From positions 1 through 38,442 of the forward strand of contig JAYMSP010000957.1 of the NCBI GenBank assembly GCA_036897095.1: a stretch of 38,442 nucleotides of DNA, written 5' to 3'. The notes below the pieces were generated by a model. It worked only from the letters and a program-made list of their open reading frames with translations, searched no databases and had not been told where the DNA came from. The position numbers and the translations under genes are program-made. This DNA comes from Plantago elongata (lineage: Eukaryota; Streptophyta; Magnoliopsida; Lamiales; Plantaginaceae). Numbering within the stretch: position 1 is the first letter of the stretch; every line of letters begins with the position of its first letter. This document shows positions 10,251 to 20,464 of the stretch, one piece after another.

Positions 10251-11700
10251 TCATTTGAAGCATGGATGCAAATACCACAAATGTGGATCATCCACATCAA
10301 CCTCAAGTGCGAAGGCATCATCCACATCTAGTCCGGTTTTATCGATCATGTTTTTCCACCCCTTGGTAATTTTAGAGCACGCCGTCCACAATGCAACTTT
10401 GATCTTCATGTTGTAGTAATTGGTAAGCCTCAGTGTAATTGGTATATCCGACCCCTCCTCCAACACATTTTTTGCAAAATTATTTGGTAGGACCTTACAT
10501 AAAAATTGTAGATTTTAAAACGTTTTAAATTATACCGATGAATGTACATGTAGCGTAAGACTTACCGGACGGAATCTACCCGATACATGGCTCGGTTACA
10601 CAATAAGAGTCGCCTTGATACCTACACATTGTATTGCCTTAGCACGTTGGAATGGCTCACAATTTGACCGGCTAATCGCTTTTGACTTGCGCATTTTCTT
10701 GGTGCTTTTCTTCTTCTTGGCCAATGAGGTAATCTCACATTTCTTCTTGCCTTTGTCTTTCTTCGAACTACATTCTCCTATGTCCTTGCCTGATTTTCCA
10801 AACCAGCCTAAACAATGTGAAGAGTAATTTCAATTATAATGGCCATATTTCGACATTAATGTTGAAGATTAATGAAAGAACATTATAAAGTTCTAACCTC
10901 CGACACCTTTTGCCACATTCTTCATGAGTCCTTTTTTCTTTCCACTTGCCATTTGTTCGACCTTTGTAACAACATAATTGGAATCATCTGATTCATCCCA
11001 ACTTGATTCCGTATCGGTGGAAAACACATACTCTTCCTCATCGGTAGTACCCGGAGAGTAATCTCGCATTCCTAAAATGATACAAATATTAAAAAAATTA
11101 GTTATGGCCACAAAAAAAAAAAAGAATTTATCATTTTACCACGACCTATGCCATGAAAATAAACTTAGTTATTTCATCAGTTTACCTGAGGACCCTTCAT
11201 GAATATTGAGTTCATTAAAGTCGTGGTCTTCGCTGTCGGAATCAATCTCCACCTTAACTCTTGGCATAGGGACATTTTCATAAGGAAAATGCTTCAAATA
11301 TCCATTGTTGCCGTAGACATCGATGGTAAACAACCTTAGGTGGGTAAAATGAATATCGTTAAATGTCCCTCCACTTGAGATCGTATAGGTTGGCAAAACT
11401 CAACCATCCTTCTTCAAAATGAATATCTCCATCCACACGTCGGACACTCATAGTTCTTGTTTGTGTCTCTCCAAGAACCTTAACATGAACCTCGTCGGTT
11501 GGAACCAAGTGATCATATAGTCGACACCATGCGGTTGGAATTCTCAAAAAATAAATGTGAACGCAAGATTACTAACAAACATTTAATCATTAAACATTTA
11601 CTCCTATGTTATAACTTTAGTACAATTTTTGTGAACTTACCCCATAGGTTCTTGGACGATCGATGATGGGAATCAAGAAGCCTCTCAAATCGTTTGCCAT
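10251..11700 (-). pseudogene. REM-type double B3-domain transcription factor gene, five exons, broken
   Basis: B3 domains bind DNA; REM proteins carry several in tandem. Exons, minus strand: 11700-11641 (20 residues from ATG, donor GTAAGT), about 11543-11186, 11071-10898, 10807-10566 and 10493-10251 (TGA). Exon 2 holds the first B3 domain (RIPTAWCRLYDHLVP, FEEGWLSFANLYDLKWRD, then FTHLRLFTIDVYG). Exons 3-4 encode an acidic then Lys-rich linker. Exons 4-5 hold the second B3 (PSHVSGRF, VLPNNFAKNVL, ITKGWKNMID, LDVDDAFALEV). Phases match from exon 2 to exon 5. Lesions: about 10 extra bases near 11358 shift the frame inside B3-1, and TAA at 10598-10596 sits just before PSHVSGRF. Exon 1 also does not match exon 2 in phase, so the start is uncertain. 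Confidence 0.8.
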
Positions 11701-11760
11701 GGTTGCTTGTGCTAGTGATTAGGATTATGAGTGGTGTGATTTTTTTGGCTTCAGAATGTT

Positions 11761-11772
11761 TTATATTTATAG
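11761..11772 (-). promoter_or_regulatory. TATA box of the B3 gene
   Basis: The minus strand reads CTATAAATATAA about 60 bp upstream of the proposed ATG at 11700. Its position supports exon 1 as the true 5' end of the gene. Confidence 0.5.
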
Positions 11773-12059
11773 TATGAAGACAAATCAATTGGCGCGAGTT
11801 TTCAATATGTCGGTTCAAACTTTGAGTATCACAAACTTTCTCGAAATTATTAAATATGTTTGACTCAAGTATCAAACTACCAATGTCAGTTTTATTTATA
11901 TATTAATACTAGTACATAAATATAATAAATCCTTCACTATAATGGGTCAAAGTTGTAATGCTTATCCCACATTACTTTGATTATCAAATGTAACATTATA
12001 AGAACATAATTAACAATCTTAATTACTTATTGGAGTACACATTATCATTAATAATTAAG

Positions 12060-12665
12060 AACGCAATCTCTTAACGTTCCGCGATAAGTTGCATGAAAGG
12101 CTTCCACGATATCCGACATGTCTTGCTTTTTTCACCAAGTTATCGACATACTTATCGTAACTTTCATGAAAGCACTCCAATTGGGATCTCCATTATAAGC
12201 ATATATGCCTTCGTCAAAGGATCACTCTGTAGGTAACTTAATTTAGGATTGAATTACATATGAAACAAGTACTACCGTCGACGATAAAATATTTTCAAAT
12301 ATTGAGAACAAAATTACCTCAGTTATGTTGTTGAAGAAACCTAGATCAGTGGTCATGATTGTGTTCGCCTCATTTCCTAATCAGTTCACACAACCCGATC
12401 TAAGTAGGTAACCAAAACATTTCTACCGATGAAAAGACTCTCAAATTGATCTTCTACATCAGCAAAAGTGAATACCCACTGACCGTTACAACTTTTGTTA
12501 ACTTTGGCAATTGCATTCTCAATCGCTTCCGGTAGTTAACTTTCTAGGTAAGTGGTGTGAGGATTGTACAACAAATAATTCCACAATCTTAGAACAAAAA
12601 CCTTATTATAAGTTTCACACCAAGGATGATAATCAGGGAAAGAGATAGCAATGTTGTGGTAAAGG
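12060..12665 (-). pseudogene. Decayed Myb/SANT-like coding sequence, second half
   Basis: The minus strand from about 12660 reads as protein with a single in-frame stop (NIAISFPDYHPWCETYNKVF..., then AIENAIAKVNKSCNG and FTFADVEDQFESLF). After a likely intron near 12315-12220 it gives DPLTKAY and, after a frameshift, GDPNWSAFM and YDKYVDNLVKKARHV. The pattern resembles plant Myb/SANT-like nuclear proteins. It may belong with the similar fragment at 13556-13880. I did not find a start codon. Confidence 0.4.
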
Positions 12666-13555
12666 ATCAATGTTTGACATTTTTCAAGTTTGATCATATA
12701 TGATTTCCTAAATTACCTAGTGTGTTACAAGGTATATTCATAAGTTGTTTGTAGCACTAGTCTAAAATGTGACCAACTTGGGAGTAATATTTTTAAATTT
12801 CAGAAAAATGAAACGAACATTATTGTTCACGGGAGATAGTGTAGAAGAAGACAAATGCATTCCCCCCCCCCCCCCCACCTTTGTGGCTAATGATTCTACA
12901 AACTTACATATCGTTTATTTGTTTATCAAAACTATATAATCTTACAGATGTACGTAGTGGTAAATTCGTGAAAAGAATTTAATGTTACGTAAGTCCGCTT
13001 GCTCTATTTTCTTTTTAATATTTGATGTAATCGTACAATCAAATTGATAACTCTCGATCGAACAAATTCGAGAAAGAGTTGTAGCTAATGTCAAATTGGT
13101 GACTACGGGGAGTAGTTAATGACTACCAAACAATACAATCAATTAACATCACCACAAACTTGTCTACCTATCAACTATAATCTGCTGGTTTTTTTAGTAG
13201 AACAAATAACCCACCACCTTACTTCATTGAGTTATCAACTCATGCACACCAAACCAAGCATGAATTGTATCCCTCTCGTGATTCTACAAGAGGTGGAAAA
13301 AGAAGAGATGACATTGGAAAAGCAAATTGATGGTTTGGTGTGTAGTGAAATAATTCGGAAAGTGTTCTTCTTCTTCGTTGATTCAGGTTTACCGAAAAAG
13401 AAGCATAGATTCTCCCAATTTGACTCTCCATGCATGCGGTAAGCAGCACCGAAAGTGTAATCCTACATAGAGCATCATGCATTAAGCAAAAATAATCATA
13501 CGAGTTGCTTGGGTTAGAACTATAAAATTAATATTCGCAATTACTAATGGAATAA
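12666..13555. other. Spacer with a 15-base poly-C run
   Basis: No supported gene. A run of 15 C at 12862-12876 is the most notable feature; the short ORFs around 13119-13482 look like chance frames with no family signature. The stretch could hold an intron joining the two Myb/SANT-like fragments that flank it. Confidence 0.4.
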
Positions 13556-13880
13556 TAGCAATGTAGGATGTTCTCGGCTCATTCGTAGTAGACACCATGT
13601 AATGGGATGATGGTAAAGAATTGGTTGTGGCGGTCCTTCAACATTTTGTATCTTTTAATAACATCTTCCTTGCCAAACCAATTCACAATCAAGTTTAATC
13701 ATTGCCGAGCAACCTCAAGTACAACTGAGCTTATCGGGGTAGGGAATCCGGTGGTTTTTGCATGATTAGATAGTTCCTCCACCAAAATTCCTTCGCTATA
13801 GCTTGTCCATATTTACCGCGTGAAAAAACCATCTTGCTTGCGGCTTCTCTGTTGGTGAGGTGTGCATTTTGTGTTGCTAC
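13556..13880 (-). pseudogene. Decayed Myb/SANT-like coding sequence, first half
   Basis: An exon begins after a good acceptor (ATACCAG) at 13881. It reads VATQNAHLTNREAASKMVF... to about 13733, shifts frame by one or two bases, then continues PISSVVLEVARQ-stop-LNLIVNWFGKEDVIKRYKMLKDRHNQ (split by the stop) and HGVYY-stop-AENILHC. Phrases such as VIKRYKMLKDRH are typical of plant Myb/SANT-like domains. One frameshift and two stops make this a pseudogene. Confidence 0.45.
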
Positions 13881-13989
13881 CTGGTATAAGAAATTATGAA
13901 TTAAGTTTGTGATGCACAAACACAAAACAAACACAAATATTATCCACCAAGCACAACGTAGTAGGGTACTAAAATCACAGCCATGCAAG

Positions 13990-14475
13990 GAACAATTTCT
14001 TAATCACAAATGTAAGCACAACAGATATAATATGTATAATATTTATAAAGCATAACCTTTGTTGTATAGAACCACTGCAAAGTTTCTTGTTTTTGTGTTT
14101 ACGGTGATGAAGTGTACAAAAGTTTGAGCATCTTATTTATAAACAATTTTTTACCACCATAGCTTGTTACAAATAATGTTACCAACAACACATTACGTTT
14201 GTATTCCTTACGTTGTAAAAGTTTTTACTTCACATTCCACTCAAAAAATTTCAGCATAGTCCTTCTTCACATACATGTACCAATTTAATGTTTCATTCGC
14301 AGAATCTTACATCATGTCACAATATTCCACAATAACAAATGGTGCAACTCATCAAACGTGTCAATTTATTGCATCAACCCTTCACATTACTCTCTTCCTC
14401 TATTTAACCAACACCGAAGTCTGACTCTTCAACTATCATCTCAAACAAACAATAGCTACAAAAACTACATTTCAA
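13990..14475. other. Spacer before the PB1-like gene
   Basis: AT-rich with no gene signature. A CTATTTAA sequence near 14399, about 75 bp before the ATG at 14475, could be the TATA box of the following gene. Confidence 0.35.
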
Positions 14476-15340
14476 ATGGCACCTTCTGGTTCTAGTCAAC
14501 CGATTCAATGGGACTCGGACGAAGAGTTCGACTACATGAATTTATTGGGAAACCATCGGTTTCTAAGAAGTTTCGCCGTCCCGATCTTCGGGATCTTGTG
14601 GAACATCTGGAGAAACCACCCACTTTCATGAACATGAGAGGTACAAATACAATCATCATCCATGCTAATATTATTCACTTATCATTATATTCAATCCACA
14701 AGTCGTACTCCGCTTCGTAATTTGATTTTATAACATTGCATGACCATGACAGTTTGTATTCTAACAATGTTTCTTATTTTCCTTGTATTGTGTAGTGAGG
14801 TAGGAGAACCTCCGAAGACTTCAGCTGCAAATTGGTGGAAGATTTCAATGCACGAACGATTTCAGATTGTATACTTACAAGGACGGAAACAGTCGCTTCA
14901 TTTACCACATCAACCCACAAGATTTCAGCATAGGTCGTCTTCTTCATATGGTTACGAAACCATCATGTTGGAAAGGAGCAACAATGATTTGGTACCAAGC
15001 TATGGGAACGCCATTTGGAAAGGAACTCAAGCCTATGTGTAAGAATCTTGACATGGATGAGATGTGGATGAATATGGACACACACAACAAGGACTATGGA
15101 GTTATCTATTTTCAAGACACGGATTCGGAATGGAAAGGGAATAATGAGAAGAAAGGCTTGCCTCCTACATATACACTACCTACTATGATCCCGTTGGGTT
15201 TCGACATTGATTACTATATCGAAACCGCAACGCACTATCAACTACAAGATCTACAATTAGGGAGCAAGCAAATAGGTCAACAAGAGATTCGAGGAGAGAG
15301 AGGCCATACATCACTTATGAGTACTATCCTCGCAACATAG
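14475..15340 (+). pseudogene. PB1-like N-terminal domain of a MuDR-type protein, partial
   Basis: The ATG at 14475 (MAPSGSSQPIQWDSDEEFDY) opens an acidic leader; a frameshift leads to KKFRRPDLRDLVEHLEKPP and a donor (AG|GTACAA) at about 14639. After an acceptor TGTAG at about 14795 the frame reads LQIGGRFQ, YTYKDGNSRFIYHIN, ATMIWYQAMG, LKPMCKNLDMDEMW and YGVIYFQDTD, ending at 15340. The order (GGRF, a Y-x-G-x strand, a W/Y-Y strand, L-D-V-D-x-M) fits the PB1-like domain that opens many plant Mutator-like transposases. No MULE catalytic domain follows, so this is a fragment or a captured domain. The family call is moderate. Confidence 0.45.
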
Positions 15341-15342
15341 AA

Positions 15343-15869
15343 CCGAATTTCATTGTCGGGAATGGCACAATTGAATGCTAATCAAAGTGGATTTGAGGTT
15401 GCATATAACTACTTACTCTCACATTTCAGATTCTGCATTTTGGTATGCTTGTCATAAAATGCTTGCTTCTCGGTTAGATTTTTCAATGCCTTATTATTAT
15501 CTAGCAAGATTAGCTTTCCGATGAACTATTAGTATGTAGTAAGCATTGCTTGCAATGAACTAATCTTTCCTTCAACAACTTAAACTCCTACTATCTCAGT
15601 CATGCTTTGCACAATTCTAGCGGTAATGATATATGCCAACATTTCAATACCTAACTTTCAAACATGGTTGCAATGCTAATAACAAAGATGCATCAATTAC
15701 ATGGACAAATAGACCTCCAAAACAGAGCATTCTTTACAACAAGTACCACAAATTACATAGTGCCAAAAAGTTTCCCAAGTACACAAAAGCATTGAAATAA
15801 ATGAAAACTGATGAAAATTTGTATTACATATCCATCATACAATGCTAATGAGGATCACTACAATACAGA
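15343..15869. other. Spacer with no recognised gene
   Basis: AT-rich sequence between the plus-strand PB1-like fragment and the 3' end of the minus-strand GRF-type gene. No repeat or RNA gene was seen. Confidence 0.5.
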
Positions 15870-16468
15870 CTTCTTCTAAATTCTGCTCTCATACATAAAC
15901 AATTATCACACCAAGCAGAACCACAATCATACTAAATTCAATGACAAACAACTTCAGATTGGATATCTTACTGTTCTGAGCCTTCAACATGTCTTGCATG
16001 TTCTTCTTCTCATGATTAGCTCTACCCAAGTATCCCTCAGCCACAAATTTTTCCCGATTAGCAAACTCTCTGCATCAGATAAGTCCTCCTGTGCTTCCAA
16101 TTTCTCATCGTGCATTTTTTTCAGCATCATTGAAGTCCTAGGGCTCAAAAGATCGCAATTTCCACTTGAAATAGCGACAGCCAAACTGGACAATATATGA
16201 AATCAAAACATATACGCACTGTGAGTTCACAAGCCAACAATTTTATCAATTAAACCTCCAAATGTTCCAAAAATACAAACTCAAGTGAAGTACTTACCGA
16301 GCCATTTGTGCACTTTGATTAGGGACGCCCAGGATAATCCTCCCAATCGATTTCGTCGACTAACACCTCTTTCGGCACGCAGTTACACCAATCGAATTCC
16401 ATCATAAGCATTTCGTTATTCATTCTAGTGATCTAACCACTATTAGATAATGTACCTTGAGTTACCAT
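15870..16468 (-). pseudogene. GRF-type zinc-finger protein with coiled coil and C-terminal membrane segment, broken
   Basis: Exon 1 starts at ATG 16468 and contains WCNCVPKEV..., then DYPGRP-stop-SKCTNGS, ending at a GTAAGT donor near 16309. After a likely intron, exon 2 starts at an acceptor (TGTCCAG) near 16194 with FGCRYFKWK. Together these match the GRF zinc finger (C-x-C, PGR-x-F-x-K-C, C-x-F/Y-F-x-W). A Lys/Glu-rich coiled-coil-like part follows (MMLKKMHDEKLEAQEDLSD in a shifted frame). The end is a hydrophobic helix (FVIEFSMIVVLLGVIIVYV) before the stop, as in many plant GRF proteins. Several in-frame stops and a frame change show decay. Such genes are common near plant transposons; their role is unclear. 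Confidence 0.6.
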
Positions 16469-16497
16469 GCCGAATTCCAGATTCAAGGTGGATGAAC

Positions 16498-16554
16498 TAG
16501 GGTTTGGGAGGATGAAATTTGGGGACTAGGGTTTACCAATTCTCTATTTTATAA
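16498..16554 (-). promoter_or_regulatory. Promoter of the GRF-type gene: TATA box and two telo-boxes
   Basis: The minus strand has TTATAAAATA at 16554-16545, some 80 bp upstream of the ATG at 16468. Between them are two AAACCCTA telo-boxes (16534-16527 and 16505-16498), a motif known from promoters of plant housekeeping and translation genes. Confidence 0.5.
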
Positions 16555-16820
16555 CACCAATTTCATGATTTGGGGATTAAAAAACAATTCCCGTCACAAG
16601 CGAATGAACTAATGTGGCCCAGCTATTTGATCTGCTAACACCGTCTCAAGGCCCAATTATGACAATCCCATTTTCATGAAACTAAACCAAACAACAAAAT
16701 TATCGAAATATGAATCCCGGTTAACATATGGCAAATAAGAAACAAAACATGGAATTTAGTACAAATCCACCTAACAATTCTGGAATTTTGGTTTCCTAAC
16801 AATTCCATGGAATTCTCTCC

Positions 16821-16855
16821 CTAACCATTCTCATCAAAAACCAAACACTACCTTA
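16821..16855 (+). repeat. Harbinger-like right terminal sequence with TTA
   Basis: The sequence CAAAAACCAAACACTACC ends at 16852 and is followed by TTA. Read inward from the other strand it starts GGTAGTGTTTGGTTTTTG, which fits the GG...GTTTGGTT termini of plant PIF/Harbinger elements, whose target duplicate is TTA/TAA. No matching left end is present in the window, so the extent of the element is unknown. Confidence 0.4.
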
Positions 16856-18250
16856 ACGAAAATTTTCAATTGTGACTCCATATCCTCGGTTTCCTCCAAA
16901 CTGAGCTCTGCTCAGCTTTTCAACTTCACCCAAACTGATTTTGCAACTTGCATTTTGAAAAGAGGTGGATCATTGATTCTTCAACTTTAGATTCACCCTC
17001 CAAATACAAATAACTCAATTCTAGTTGAAGCAATTCGACTTGAAACAAATTTCTTTTCTATTTGTATTTGAAAAGAGTAGGAAAACCCACCATTTTCTCT
17101 TGTATTTGTTGTTTTTATCTTCTTCCCATTTATACTAGTACTAACTCGTGACGATGACAAGGTATAGTTTAATTTTATAAAAAATACAAATGGAGGATTA
17201 AAACTGTTAATCGAGAAAATAAGATAGTAAAATTTATGTAAAAAATGTTGGCCATGGTGTCGGTCAGTAGTCCTTCTTCATTAAATATGATATATTTGAT
17301 TGGGTGTTTATTTATGCTAACTGTAGAAAATGTAAAATATGAATCATGATTACACATTTGCTTTGAAAGGTGTAATATCTAGCTTTAACTCGTTCGGGAC
17401 CCGACAGATTGATAACATCTATTTTGCATCGGGTACCGTTTTCGACATGATAATATGTACTTGTTAAAAAAATGGTATACCATGAACAGAATCAAAACGA
17501 AATACTAAAGTATATAACACAATTAATAGGATTGTTACTAACAACCCCCGGTGGTATGCGTGCTCAACCCCTCCACAAACACAAACAATTATACAACCAT
17601 AATTCACATAACTTGGTTGTTTTCTTTTTTGAACCCCGCGATAGTATGCCATATGACGGTACGTATGAGTCACCTCACACAACAATTGTTGTAACATATG
17701 AAGAAAGTGGAGGGGATATTTTTTAATCAAAATGTGTATGTTGTCTATATTATAATTGATTTTTATATTTAATAAATAGATTTTGTTTATAATATAGACA
17801 TTTTAATTAATAACATTGATGATTTTCTTCACAACATAGTATTTCACGCTACACATCATTTTTCGAAAGACATTCTTTAAATAATTTATTTTGAAACGGA
17901 ATTATATTTTCAATTAAATCATCAGTGTTAACCATCGAAATAGCTATCAGTCTATTTTGCCAAGAAAGTGTATTTTTTTATATGTACATAAATAATACGA
18001 ATGTTGAACACATAGACATTTTAATTAAAATTATTTATCAATGTAATGATAATATAGTCCATCTGTAGATATGTTGCCTTATTACCGTATCTTATATTAG
18101 ACTTATTCTTCCCGATATATCCGTTAGAAATTATTAAAAGAATTTAATGTAATGAAATGAGTCATGTAGATTTCACATAACATAAGGAGGTTTCACACAG
18201 ATTACACATAACATTATATTAAACATCAAAACTGACTTTTATTCGATACA
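16856..18250. other. AT-rich intergenic DNA
   Basis: No gene could be supported. ORFs near 17175-17360 and 17464-17730 lie on both strands over the same sequence and have no domain signature. Confidence 0.55.
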
Positions 18251-18252
18251 TA

Positions 18253-18476
18253 CTCTCTCCATCTCGAAAGAGTTTCATATATTAGAGTTGACGTATAATT
18301 TTATGTAAAAAGTTAAAATAATAATAGAAATGAAGAATGAAGAATGAGGAAAAAAAATATATTTTTATTAGTAAAATATGTAATTTATATGTAAAATTGA
18401 AATTATTTATTATTTGTTGGTAATAGGATCGCTTTTTCTTTTAATAATATATAAAGTTCTGCAAAGACGGAGGGTG
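18253..18476. mobile_element. Stowaway-like MITE (224 bp)
   Basis: The left end CTCTCTCCATCTCG and the right end AAGACGGAGGGTG are degenerate inverted copies of the Stowaway terminus CTCCCTCCGTC. Each is flanked by TA (18251-18252 and 18477-18478). The interior is AT-rich and non-coding. Stowaways are non-autonomous Tc1/mariner derivatives. Confidence 0.7.
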
Positions 18477-18748
18477 TAACATAAAGACAACTAGATTACA
18501 TGATAGTCCCGTAAAGAAAATTAGTCACGAGAAATAGGATCTTTAACTTAAACTTAACTTCCCATGTCACAAACTCAATAGTCCTTAAAAGTTGAAATCA
18601 GATGTATAAGTTTGTCCGGGACTATAGCCATACGGGATAACATATTTGGCAAACACATTTTTCCCTTCAACGTCAGTTGGACTAATAGAGTATGGGAAGG
18701 TTTAACCCGGGCGGAGCATCAACTTTGTAAACCACACCCCAAACGATA

Positions 18749-18962
18749 CTTTCTAACTTATAAATTTAAAACTTTTATCCTATTAATTAATTTTTTTATT
18801 ATCTCTTTCTTACTCCATGACCATTTTATTTAATCTTTCTCTTCCTTTATCATCTACTTACAATTTTACCAATATAATATTTTATATAAATATTTATTCT
18901 ATTATTTTTTTTAATACTAGACAAAGTAATCTCGTAAGAAGTTTTTAATAGATCGGAGGGAG
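18749..18962. mobile_element. Second Stowaway-like MITE, decayed left end
   Basis: The right end GATCGGAGGGAG followed by TA (18963-18964) is a clear Stowaway terminus. The best left partner is CTTTCTAACTTATAAAT after TA at 18747-18748, which aligns loosely with the complement of the right end. The interior is AT- and pyrimidine-rich. Confidence 0.5.
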
Positions 18963-18964
18963 TA

Positions 18965-19299
18965 AAAAATACTATAGCCACTTTCCAAAGCCAGTATGGG
19001 TACTTACACCCCATTTGACGAACTCTATATAAGTGTAACAAAATGTACCTGTAATCATGTCACATGATCAATAAACACTAAAGTGCATATTGAAAACGTC
19101 CTCGTCTGGTTAGATTATTAATTTGCACTTACCATCACTTCCGGCACCCTTAGGGTCCCCAAACCAACTTGCATGGGGGGTGGACCAGACATCTCCAGAC
19201 TCAAGCACGGAGACGTTAAAGAGTTTTGGGTTGAAGCCATAGCAATAGGTTGATAGAAGAGAGAACAAAGCTACATAAGCCAAAAGAGAAGCCTCGTAG
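18965..19299. other. Intergenic DNA
   Basis: No gene seen. It is less AT-rich than the surroundings at 19130-19220 but shows no open frame or RNA signature. Confidence 0.45.
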
Positions 19300-19531
19300 C
19301 CTCTTCAACTGAAATTTACAAAAGTTAACAAAACTGAATTTAATTAAACGTTGAACTGAATTGAAGTGATTTTAAGTTGAAGATAACAGAGCCTAACATG
19401 GAATATATTCTAAGGCTTTGTTCTCTTCAACTGAATTTTATTGAACTGAACTTAAATGGACTAAATTGAACTGAAGTTGAGCTAAACTGAATTGAATTGA
19501 CCTGAAGTAATTTTAAGTTAAACAGAACATA
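19300..19531. mobile_element. Tandem pair of a 100-120-bp MITE-like repeat rich in AACTGAA
   Basis: Copy A (about 19300-19399) and copy B (about 19414-19531) both run from CTCTTCAACTGAA through AACTGAATTGAA repeats to TTTTAAGTT(GAAG)AACAGAGC-type ends. In each copy the two ends are inverted versions of one another (GGCTTTGTTCTCTTCAACTG against GCTATGTTCTGTTTAACT), the structure of a small MITE. Family unknown. Confidence 0.5.
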
Positions 19532-20244
19532 GCATGAATAGGTGAGTTTTTGGGATATTATATATATTAGAGAAATTAGGGCTATGTTTTGAATATTATA
19601 TATATATGACTCTTCCATTTTAAATTCATTCATGTTCATTTAAAATTGTATACTAAAAATAAATTTATTTTATAGTTTATATTTTTAATCATACGAAAAT
19701 AAACATAGTTTAACAAACATTATAAAGTATACATAAAATATACCCTTATAGTTATACTTGGAAACATAATCTTTTTTAATAATATTTGTGTTGTACTCAA
19801 ACATACAAATATATACAAAACATTCACTTATAATAGTGTTGTTCAAAACATTAAATTTATACTTAAAAACAAATTGATTCAGATACTTTTTATATTTTGT
19901 ATTTTTCGAAATCTAATCTAATCAATTATATACATAATTTATACTAATATAGTGTATTTCATTTATCATTTAGTAAAATTGAGTATTTCGAAGACACAAC
20001 TTAAATTGTTAAAATTTATTACTATATTTCTCTTGCAAAACATAAGAAGTGCGCTAAATATATCATCCAAAGCATTACATATGAACCAAAAGCCTTTGAT
20101 TACAAACTGAATCAGACTCTAACCGCTTCATTGGCATAAAGTTGTGATGCTACTGAAATGGCACGGATACCATTAGGCTTTGGTACACCATTTAAGTTGT
20201 TGAATTAATTGCCCCATATGAATCTCACTATTCGGTCACTAATT
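19532..20244. other. Strongly AT-rich intergenic DNA
   Basis: No supported gene or repeat beyond short TA-rich runs. Confidence 0.5.
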
Positions 20245-20464
20245 CCCTGTTTAACAAAATCAACTTCTAGTTTAAAAGTTAATTGATACCTAAACAAGTA
20301 ATTGATAATTTATGAGATAGTTTTTTTTTTCCAACAAATTAACTTGATTAGTTTCTCAAACCAGCTAACTTGTTTGAAAAGCGGCGCATTTTAAGTAATA
20401 AATATTTTATAAAAAAATTCATGAAGCTGAAAAGTTAAGTGAAAAATTAATGGTAAACAAGTCC
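20245..20464. mobile_element. Possible small MITE
   Basis: The left boundary CCCTGTTTAACAA and right boundary GGTAAACAAGTCC are approximate inverted repeats about 220 bp apart, and the interior is AT-rich. No target duplicate could be identified, so the call is weak. Confidence 0.28.
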
